Below are positions 44,356 through 55,000 of a DNA stretch of 64,000 bases, in pieces. The notes below the pieces were generated by a model, which saw nothing but the letters and a program-made list of their open reading frames with translations, searched no databases and was not told the origin of the DNA. The DNA is taken from contig NZ_CP084032.1 of assembly GCF_020181655.1 (NCBI RefSeq), positions 806,001 to 870,000 on the forward strand, given 5' to 3'. The translations under genes and the position numbers were made by a program. Positions within the stretch are counted from its first letter, which is position 1; each line of letters opens with the position of its first letter. The DNA is from Pectobacterium colocasium (GTDB lineage Bacteria; Pseudomonadota; Gammaproteobacteria; Enterobacterales; Enterobacteriaceae).

Positions 44356-45987
44356 ATGAAAAAAACCTTACAGAACAGACGAGTAAAAAAAGACGATAGC
44401 AGAACCACTCTGTTCTGGCGTGAACGCCTGTCTGCCTTTATTCAGCAGGAAAAAGGGGCGGGTACAGGGTTTTATGTGCTGGGTGCGATGGCGTTGTTGA
44501 TGACGGCGGCTTTTATCGTGGATACCTCCACGGCGACCGGCGATGCGACGCAAATCAAACGCGCGACAGATGCCGCCGCGCTGGCTGTCGGGCATCAGGC
44601 GACCATTAATGGTGAAGAGTACAGCCAGGAAGACACCAATAAGCTGGCGTATGAATACGTCAAAAATAATCTGGGGATGAATAAAGCCCTGAGTGAAAAG
44701 CTGGTGGCTGGGGACGTCTCCGTCATGGAAGGACAGAATAGTGCTACGCGTAAAACCTACACCGTTACTGTCGCCTTTGAAACCAAGCCTAGCCTGCTGA
44801 ACCTCGGTGCAAGGAAGCAGGAAGTGTACTCGACGTCAGAGATCGTCAACCGCCCGACCGAAATTGCCTTTGTCATGCCAGTGACGGGGGATATGAGCGA
44901 AGGGGATATCCGTTCGCTGAAAAGTGTTAGCCGCAGCTTCGTTGAGCGCATGCTGAGCAGCGCGGACGGTAAACGCGACAACCTGTGGCTGTCTCTGGTG
45001 CCCTATAGCCAATCGGTCAATGTCTATGATGCGGAAGATGCCAACCGTATTCGTCGCTGGTCTACGCCGAGTGCGTTGATTCCCCCCGAACTGCGTTCGC
45101 TCTTTGCCAGCGGCGTGGTGAGTAGTCTGGCCGATCGTCGATTCCCCGATCGTCGTGCCAATTTGTTGTGTATGTACCGTGGGTTGGGTCGTGAAGAAAA
45201 CTTCTTCTGGGATGAACCGCCTGTCGGTCAATTCCGCGTGTATTACCGTCACGATCTGCCGCAAAACGGCAGCCCCGGTGCGCCACCGATCTCCTGGCGT
45301 GGTCCCAATCCCGATCTCTACCCGTGGGACAACAACTCCGATGTCGTAGATACCCGCTTTATCGTCGCAGATAGAGGGTGCCCGAACGCGGCGCTGATGC
45401 CGTTGACCAATGAAGAAAGCAAGCTGAATCAGCGTATCGAACAGTTTTCTGCCCGTTTCAACACCAACTATGCCATCGCGATGGGGTGGGCAGGCGCGGC
45501 GCTGTCACCCAATATGCGCGGTTCAGACGGCTGGGGCGATGCGACCTTGCCGCTGGATTTCAATCTGGACGGCAACGGTGACGGGCAAAAAGTGATCGTC
45601 ATGATGGCCAACACCATTGGTAACTGGTTCGATACCGATAGCTATAACTTCAATCGCAATGAATTCCGTGGTTCAGCAGGAGGCGAACTGCCTCGCTCCT
45701 TTGCCGCCCAGCGTTTCCGCGATCTCTGTTCCAGCTTCCGCGCGCGCAACATCAAGTTCTATTTTGTCGGCATTCGTCCCGGTGACCCTGAAGATTTTGG
45801 TCGCAACCTGTTTGATCAGGAAGCGACACCAGGTCTGTTGGTCTGCACTGAGGGTGAAAGACGTATGAGTTTTATCGATGGTGCAGGCTTCGGCGCAGAG
45901 GGCGTTGAAGAGCAGTTGATCCAACGCCTGAACCGCATTGCTGGTCAGATTGAAACCGAGGGCGGCTACGTGCGGCTGGTGGAATAA
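44356..45987 (+). CDS. tadG: TadG pilus assembly protein
   Basis: 543 residues. An N-terminal Tad-type helix (GFYVLGAMALLMTAAFIVDT, then KRATDAAALAVG) anchors it in the inner membrane; the remainder is a large periplasmic domain with a vWA-like start (IAFVMPVTGDMSEGDIRSLK). TadG links the pilus base to the envelope. An AGGAAAGG site precedes ATG 44356. The giant repeat-protein gene begins only 54 bases after its stop, on the same strand. Confidence 0.88.
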   Translation: MKKTLQNRRVKKDDSRTTLFWRERLSAFIQQEKGAGTGFYVLGAMALLMTAAFIVDTSTATGDATQIKRATDAAALAVGHQATINGEEYSQEDTNKLAYEYVKNNLGMNKALSEKLVAGDVSVMEGQNSATRKTYTVTVAFETKPSLLNLGARKQEVYSTSEIVNRPTEIAFVMPVTGDMSEGDIRSLKSVSRSFVERMLSSADGKRDNLWLSLVPYSQSVNVYDAEDANRIRRWSTPSALIPPELRSLFASGVVSSLADRRFPDRRANLLCMYRGLGREENFFWDEPPVGQFRVYYRHDLPQNGSPGAPPISWRGPNPDLYPWDNNSDVVDTRFIVADRGCPNAALMPLTNEESKLNQRIEQFSARFNTNYAIAMGWAGAALSPNMRGSDGWGDATLPLDFNLDGNGDGQKVIVMMANTIGNWFDTDSYNFNRNEFRGSAGGELPRSFAAQRFRDLCSSFRARNIKFYFVGIRPGDPEDFGRNLFDQEATPGLLVCTEGERRMSFIDGAGFGAEGVEEQLIQRLNRIAGQIETEGGYVRLVE

Positions 45988-46041
45988 CCGCTATCCCGCA
46001 GCCATGACGCGAGTTGCCTCTTTATTACAGGACATAACACG

Positions 46042-49000
46042 ATGACGTTTTCCCGCTCAAAATCTGGTTCAGGCTTTACGCGCGCGCCGCGTCAGGCGTG
46101 GGTATTGGAACCGCGCATGATGTTTGATGCTGCGGCTGTTTCCACGGCGGTTGATGTGGCTGCGCATGTCGCGGCAACAGACACGGCACCCGGCGTGGAT
46201 GCCACGCCTGTCAAAGCGACAGTCACCATTACGGATACCAGCGATAGCTTCGAAGCGGTCGATCTTTTCAGCAACGTGAGCGTGTCGGCGGATAAAAGCG
46301 CGCAGGAACTAAAAGATCTGGTGGTTACCGTTAACCGGACGGGCGCGAATCAGGCATTAGTCATCGACGGTACTGAGATTACGCTGGCAGCCACTAATGG
46401 CGCGAAAACGACAGAAGGCGAGGGAAAATACAGCTATACCGTTGCGGTTAGCGGTGCGACGACAACCATCACCGTGAGTATTGCGTCATCTGAGGCATTT
46501 CAGCCCAATGATGTCGCTAAGCTGATCGACGGCATTGCCTATAAGCCGCTGGATAAAACCGTGGCCGGTGGAGATGTCACAGTGACGCTGAAAAGCCTGA
46601 GCGATGAGAGCGACACTGCCGATCTGAATATCCACTCTACCGTCACCATCGACAGCAAAATCAACGTGGCACCGGTGGTGTCTGCATCGGATGCGCCCGA
46701 ACTGGCTGAATTACTCGTCGTGCCGGGTATGGAATCACCACAGGCGGTACGCTACTCGAGTAATGGCGCGTATGCCTACGCCATAGGAAGCGATGGCACG
46801 TTGGGGGTCTTTACCGTCGGCGAGCATGGCAAACTGACGTTGAGCCAAACGCTGAGCGATATCAGTGCGCTTAAGGATGTGAAAGAGATTGCGCTGAGTG
46901 CCGACAACCGTTCGCTATACGCCATTACCGGTAGTAGCAATATTGTCGCACTTAGCCTCGACGAAAACGGGCAGGTTATTCAGGTCGAGGGCAGCTATAC
47001 CCAAACCACCTCTTCGCAACACGGTAATATTATCGGGCTTGCGGTCTCCAGCGATGGCACCCAAGTTTATGTCACCACAGAGTGGGACGGTATGGTGGTC
47101 TTTACGCGTGACGTGACAACGGGACGCCTGACATTCCTTCAGCGCCTGAACCCTGACGGGATCGAGATTAATGGTATTGTCGCGAGCAGCGGTAACTATG
47201 TTGTGACTATGGGGATGGGCACTAAACATACGCTCTCGGTTTTCCAACGGGGCGATAACGGAACATTAACGTCTGTCGCCACGCTGGAAACGTCTGGGGC
47301 AGGCTATGGCGCGGTAGAGTATCAACTGGCGATCTCGAAGGATCAGCAGTTCATCTACGTCGCCGATCCTGACAACGGCGAAATTAGCGTTTACCAACTG
47401 CGCGATGGCGCTGAAGGAAAAACGCTGACCCACACGGACACGAAAACGCTCAAAGGCGTCAACGCACTGTATCTTAACGCCGACGGTAACCAGCTCTATG
47501 CCTTGAGTAGCGAAGGGACGTTGCAGATTTATAGCGTCAACGCTACGACAGGGGCACTAACTGAAGGTGGCCTGATTCAGAATATTGGCGACACGCATGG
47601 CATGGTGTTATCACCCGATGGGCAATCGCTCCTGATCGCCGGTGAGACCATTCAGCGCTTTAGCGCATTACGCACTTATCTCTACGGCAGTGACTTACCG
47701 TTTGCCGATCATGTCGCGCTTTCGGATAGCAATCTGGATGTGTTAAACGGCGGCGCAGGCAACTATAACGGCGCGACGCTTACCATCGGTCGTGAAACCC
47801 CTTCTTCAGACGATCAATTCGGCCTAAGCGCAGGCAACAACCTGACGTTGCAAGATAGCAAGATTTTGCAATCGGGGGTGGAAATTGGAACGTTCACACA
47901 GAATCAGGGTGTGCTCAGCGTCGCGTTTACTGCTGATGTGACGAAAGAAACCGCCAACGCCGTCCTTAAACAGATTACCTATCGTAACGTCGGCAGTCAG
48001 AATGCGACCGAAACGGTCACATTAACCGTGGCGGCGAACGATGGCGAGCTGAGCAGTACAGTCGCTACCGTCGCACTGCTGCTGACTGCCAACAGCGCAC
48101 CGACGCTGGTTAGTCAGGGAGGAAGTAACCTGACGCTCGATATACGTGGCGCAGCCGTCTCACTGTTTAAAGACACCGCCGTGAATACCGGGGAAGCCGG
48201 ACAGGCGCTGACCAAACTGTCGATCGACATTGCCGGACTTAACAGCCCGAATCAGGAATACCTGACGGTCGATGGCACTCTTATCGATCTCAGCAAAGAC
48301 AGCACGGGTACGACGACTAGCGGTTACCAGTATAGCTACACCTATAACGCTTTTAGCGGTCAGTCTTCATTAGTGCTGAGTAGCGTTCAGGGCATCAGCA
48401 GCATGGCGATGATGAAGCTGGTCGATGGTCTGAGCTACTCAACGGGCAAAGAGAGCAGCAGCGCCAGTGGTGTTCGTACCATCACGTTAACCGAATTGCA
48501 GGATAACGGCGGTACCGCGAATGGCGGGAGCGACACGGCGGCGCTGACAGTTTCCAGTAGTATCAATCTGGCCTTCAACGAGCTGCCGACGATAGAGGCG
48601 ACGTATTCCCCTGACGCCGCACTGTTTTACAACGCGGGGACGCTGAGTGGCTACAACGAGCGCGTGTCGGCGATTAGCGTTTCTCAGGATGGCAAAACCC
48701 TGCTGGTCACCGGTAGCGAAGGCAACAATAACAGCGGCAAGACTTATCTGCGCGTTTACGCGCGTGATGCGGAAACCGGCGCATTGACGTTATTACAAAG
48801 CTTCACGCAGGGTGAACAGGACGATCCATCCACCCCTGCGATTGAAGTTAACGGCCTGAACACCATCACCACGCTGGTGCAGTCGAACGATGGCTCCAGC
48901 GTGTATGTGGCGGGAGGCAGCGGAAGCGTCTACTCGCTGGTGCAATTTAGCCGTGACACCACAACGGGACAGTTGAGCTATGTTGGGGTTGTTGCCACAC

Positions 49001-52000
49001 AGGGTGTGAATGGTGTCAGCGGGCTGGATGCGACGGTGTCCGAGATCGTGCTGTCCGAGGATGGCACCTCGCTATACACCATTAACGGTGTGACGCCAGT
49101 TGATCGCGCTACTGATAAAAACGCGGTGACCTTCTTCTCGCGTGATACCACTTCCGGTGCGCTGACGTTTGTCGGTTCGCTGGTGGGCAGCGACACGATT
49201 CCGTTGAGAAGCCCAAGCGGCATCGTGCTGTCCAGTGACGGCACATCGGCTTATATCTCCAATCTGGGAAATCACAGTATTACCGTATTGTCGCGCGATG
49301 CCGCGACGGGCAGCCTGAACTACGTCACCACGATCAATAAAACCACGATCGCGGCCGATGGGAACAGCGCGGACATTCCGAAGGACGATCGTTACCTCAA
49401 CGGGTTGCAGGATATCGTGATCTCCCCTGATAACCGCTTTGTTTATGTGTCGTCAAATTCACAGGGCACCGTTTCGATTTTCAGCCGTGATACGGAGACG
49501 GGTGCGTTGACTTATGTTGGTACATTGGATTTGTATAATGCAGGACATATTCCTGCGAATGCGCTGTCTCTGCGTGAACTGGTGATGTCCGAAGATGGTT
49601 CGGCATTGTATGTTGCTGCGCTCGGTGGTCAGTCAGTGCTGGTGTTTGGTCGCGATAGCGATTCTGGTGCGTTAACCTATCGTAATAGCGTAGAACTCTC
49701 GATTAACACGGTTAACCATCTTGCCGTCAGTGCGGATGGTAAGAATATCTATGCTGGAGTGAGTACGTTCTTTGCCGGGCTGAACGTGCTCAATGCGGCA
49801 GCCAATGCACCTTATAGCCAGACGACGGATGTCCCATTTGCAACAGGTGTCTCGCTGTCAGATCGGGAACTGGATGGGGTTGATAATTATAATGGCGCGA
49901 CGATCGTCATTAGCCGTAACGGTGACGCATCGGCTGATGATCAGTTCGCTTTCCAGAGTGGAAATGGCCTGACGTTATCCGGTAGCGATATTCAGTATCA
50001 GGGCGCGACAATCGCCACGTTCAGCGTGAACGAAGGCACGGTGAGGATAGTCTTTACCGATAGCGTCACGAAAACAGTCGTCAATCAGGTGCTGCATCAG
50101 GTGACTTACCGCTATGATGGCGAGGCAAAGGATGCCTCGATCCCGTTGACTATCACCTTTAGCGACGGCGTTAAGGAAACCAGCCTGCTACTGACGCTGG
50201 TGCCGAATAAGCCCCCAGTGGTGGATAATAGCGACTACGTTCCGCCATCGGCTACTGCCGGACAATCGTATACCGCAACGCTGCCAGACGATCTGTTCCG
50301 CGATCCTGAAAATGGCGCATTGACGCTACAGGTCAATGGCCTTCCGGCGGGGCTAACCTTCGATGCCGATACACGCACGATTTCCGGCACGCCAGCGCTC
50401 AATGGCGCGGGAAGCTTCTCTATTAGCGTCGTCGCGACGGATGCGTCGGGCCAACAGGCAGAGCAGACCCTTACCCTAAAGATTGCCTCTGATCCTGCAC
50501 AAATTCCGACGCTCGGTGGTGAATCCTCCGCGTTGAGCAACGATAGGTCGCTGTCAGCGTTCTATAATGAAACGCTCCAGAGAGATGTTATGCAAGGGGT
50601 AAAAGACACCGCATTGTCTGCTGACGGAAAAACGCTCTATGTTGTGAGCGCGCCGGATAGCGGGTCAGCGGTGCTGAGTGTGTTTACCCGTGATACAGAA
50701 GGGAAGTTCACCCTGTCAAAAATCCTCCCTCATTACCGAGAAGTATTTAATGACGAGACGCGACAGTTCGACAGGTTCGATGACAATCCCTCATTAGCAG
50801 GGGCGTCCGAGGTGACCCTGTCCTCTGATGGGCAGTACCTGTATGTGGTCGGCAGTGAAGGCAACGCGGTGACAATTTTCAGCGTGGGCAGCGGCGGTGA
50901 ACTGACACAAGCCGCTGTACTTGATCAAGCCGCGCTGGGCGGTCATACGCTGGATGTCCGTTCCCATATCGTTTCTCAGGGCGATTACCTCTATCTCACT
51001 GCTGCCCAGTCTGGCAGTGATAATGATAGCCGCAGCGTGTTGGTGTTTAAGCGCGGGGCAGACGGTGCTCTGGCTGCGGTTTCTCAGGCCGATAATCTGA
51101 TTGGGGCGAGCCGTCTGGTGCTTGATCCAGCCGGGCGTTACCTGTTCGTATCGGGTTCCGGTAGTACCGTTGGCGTCACGGCTTTCACCATTGATGCACA
51201 AGGGGCGCTGGCTCAAGTCGGTCAGATTAGCGGAACGAGCGAGTATTACATCAACGGGCTGGCGCTGTCTCCCGATGGCAAAACGCTGTATGCAATTCAT
51301 GCTGATGTGGGCAATTACACGCTCAATACGATAACGGTGGGAGCCAATGGGGCACTCATGCTGGCATCGACAGAGCCATTTGTTTTTACCGATGACAGAA
51401 GTGACTCTGGCGAAGCGCTGGCGACCGATCTGGTCGTTTCCGCTGATGGCACGGCGCTGTTCGTGATCGGCAAGAACATTTCGGTCTTCTCCCGTGCGGA
51501 AGATGGCAGCCTGACGCTGAAACAGACCATTAAAAGTGGTGAGATGGGCATCGGTTTCTCTGGACTGCAAAATGTGGAACTGGGCGCAGATGGTAAGCAA
51601 CTCTATCTGGTCGGTAGCGATCAGGTCCGCATACTGAATGTAGGTACGACTGGGGCGGTTTACACCGAAGGCAATGATCCCGTTGTACTGCTGCCTTCAG
51701 GCCGTCTGTCCGACCCGCAGTTTGATGCCTTGAATGAAACGAAGGGCGACTATAACGGTGCCACCATCACGGTGGGGCGACAGGAAGGTGGACGACCTGA
51801 AGACACCTTTGGCTTGAAGGCAGATAACGGTTTAACGCTCGATGGCAACAACATCCTAAAAGATGGCGTTGCCATCGCGACCTTTACCCAGGTAGATGGG
51901 GCGCTGACGATTAAATTTATTACCGTAGTAACCCAAGCCGATGCGCAAAATGTGCTGCGCCAAATCACCTATAACAACACCAGTCAGGATCCTGAACTGG

Positions 52001-55000
52001 CGGGTTCGTCACCCACTTTCACTTTCAGCATTCGTGACAATGACAATAACGTCGCTGACCTGGATATCACCGTCAATCTCGTCGGTGTGAACGATCCGTC
52101 AACGTTAACGATGACCGTACTTAACCCACAAATTCCGGGCAACGGCGAGTTCGTTAAGCTGTTTAAAGATACTCAGATAGACACCATTGAGAGCGGGCAG
52201 CGCATCTGGCAGGTCGTGATGACGTTTGATGCGTCAGGGCCGAATGAGGTGATCAATGTGCGAGGAGCCACAATCGTTCTTGAATCATCTAACGGTGTAC
52301 GGCAAGCCGCCAATGGGCTGCAATATTCTGTTGCGATACGAGACGGGAAGGCAACCGTTGTCATCTACTCGATGAACACCGGCAGTGAAACCGCCAAAAT
52401 TATTGACAGTATCGGCTACAACTATCTGGGCAATAACCCGAGCGGGGAACGCCATGTCACCTTGATGATCAAGGAAGACATCTATAACGGCACTACACCG
52501 GAAACCACGCTGGAGCAGGCGATTACGTTGACGCTAGCGCCGGCGGCAGAAACCAATACTGCGCCGGTCATTACGATTTCGGGCACCACGCCAACCTATA
52601 CTGAACGTGCCGATCCTATCGTGCTGGTACCGGATGCAACGGTGTCCGATGCACAGATGGACAAACTCAACGGCGGCAAGGGCAACTACGACGGCGCGAC
52701 GCTGAAAATCACGCTGGGCGATGGCAAAACGGCGCTGGATAAGCTGGGCTTCAGTGCAGGCAATGGCCTGACGCTGTCGGGCGATACGCTTCAGAAAGAC
52801 GGCGTCACCATTGGTCAGGTCAGTAACCAAGACGGTGTGCTGACGATTCGCTTTAATGCTAATGCAGGCACGATTCCGACAACGGAAGATGTGCAGAATA
52901 CGCTGCGCCAGATTACCTACGCCAGCGACAGCCATACGCCAGCCGCACAGGTTGCGGTGACGGTGACGCTGTCCGATCGCTATCTGGACTCTCAGGTTAG
53001 CGCGTTATCGGTGGCGATTACCCCGATTAACGATACGCCTGTCGTGGCGAACGATCCGGTGCTCTCTGCCGATGAACTGCGTCTGGTGAATACCTATACC
53101 GCGATTAGCGGGCTGGGTACGGTGACGGCGGCTGCCCGCACGGCAGACGGGCTAGCGGTGTATGTCAGTGATGATAAAGGGGCGATTGCGTTATTCCAGC
53201 GAGATGCGAACAGCGGTGAATTAACCTATATGCGTACCTTCGCCGCCGCTGAGGGCGTGACCGGAATAAGCCAGCTACAGGTTTCTGCCGATGGCAACAG
53301 CGTGTACGCGCTGCGTGCCGACGGCAACGCGATTGTCTGGTTTAGCCGGGATGTGAATGGTGCGCTGACTCATAACGCGACGATAGAAAGTAATTATAAT
53401 ATTGATGATGGCAATCTCGATGACATCAATGGGATTGCTCTTTCTGAGGATGGAAAGAACCTTTATCTCATCAATAGATACAGCGGCCAGTTAGCCTATT
53501 TCAGCCGTGACACCGCCACAGGTAGATTAACCTATGTTGAGGCGCTGGGCGGTAATATGTCGAGTGAGCCTTATCTGTGGGCTGCGACCCGCATCCTCAG
53601 CCGTGGTGATTTGTTGTTTGTTACCACAGCAATTAACGATACCTCCACGGTGATCGTTTATCAGCGCGACGACAGCGGTAAACTGACGTTGTTGGGACAC
53701 GTCCGCAGTTTTACCGATGCCGCAGGCAATACCGTGCAACTCTCAGGACTAGAGCAGCTTACCGTCAGCGCCGATGGTCGCAGCGTCTTTGTCGCCAGCG
53801 CTGGGCAGATTGATGCCTTCGCGCTGGATACCGCAACGGGAACCTTTACGCATCTTGCCCGCGTCGCGGCAGAAGGCACGGTGAGCGATCTCGCCCTCTC
53901 TGCGGATGCGCGGGTGCTGTATGCCACTAAAGGGGATGGGTCGCTTACTCGCTATGTTCTGAACGATAAGACACTGATCCCACTCGATACGCTAACCAGT
54001 AACGGTTCAAGCTTCGCTCATCTGCTGCCAGTTGACGGTGGGCTGATTACGCTCGGCAACGGCGTGTCGGTGCTGGATGAAACTTCTCGCCTGCCGGTTT
54101 ATCGCGTTGACGGCCCGGCGGTCATCGTGACACCGGCGATTGTCCTCAGTGATGCGGAACTGGATGCACTGAACGGCGGGGCGGGGAATTATCAGGGGGC
54201 GTCGATTACGCTACAGCGTGGCGAAACGGCAACCGCAGGCGATCGTTTTGATTTTAGCGCGGGCAATGGCTTCACGTTGGCAAATGGCGTAATTAGCAAA
54301 GATGGGCAAGCGGTAGCGACCTTCACGCAGGTGGACGGCAAGCTTACCGTGACCTTCACTGCCGCCATTTCTCGTGCGGATGCCACGGCGCTGGCACGTC
54401 AGATTAGCTGGGCAACGAGCGCTTCACTGGTGGGAAATGCGACCTCGCTGACGTTAGTGCTCAACGATGGAGAGATTGATTCTGCGGCGCAGGCGCTTGG
54501 CGTTACGCTGTCGAGAGAGGTAAACCTGCCGCCTGTTGGCCATGCCGAATTGTTCACCCCGCCTACGGCACAGGTTGGCTCTGGCTGGTCTTATACCTTG
54601 CCCACAGGTTTGTTCAGCGACCCTGAGAATGACAGGCTAACGATAACCATTGACGCCGCACAGCTGCCTAACGGTGTGAGCTTTGATAGCGAGACGCGCA
54701 CTTTCAGCGGTAATCCTTCTGCGGCGGGAACGTTTAACGTGACGATTACCGCCACGGACAGCGCGGGCAACGCGACGACGCTGACTGTGGCGCTGACGGT
54801 CAACGCCGCTTCGACGCCAGTCGACCCCGGTACTCCAGTCGACCCCGGTACGCCGACAGAGCCGGCCAATCCTGATAACACCTCAACAGCGGCGCCGGTG
54901 ATTCTGGTGCAGCAGGGCGCAAGCCTGCCTGCGGATGCGGATCAAAGAGAGCGCGAGCAGCCGCTGGGCGCGATTGTCGCCGATCTGTCTCGTTCGGACG

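Noticed and set aside
47720..54200. RTX calcium-binding repeats in the giant protein (GGAGN-like words)
   Set aside because: Each word occurs once per large module and is followed by YxGA; there are no tandem nonapeptides, so a classical RTX/type I substrate is not supported.
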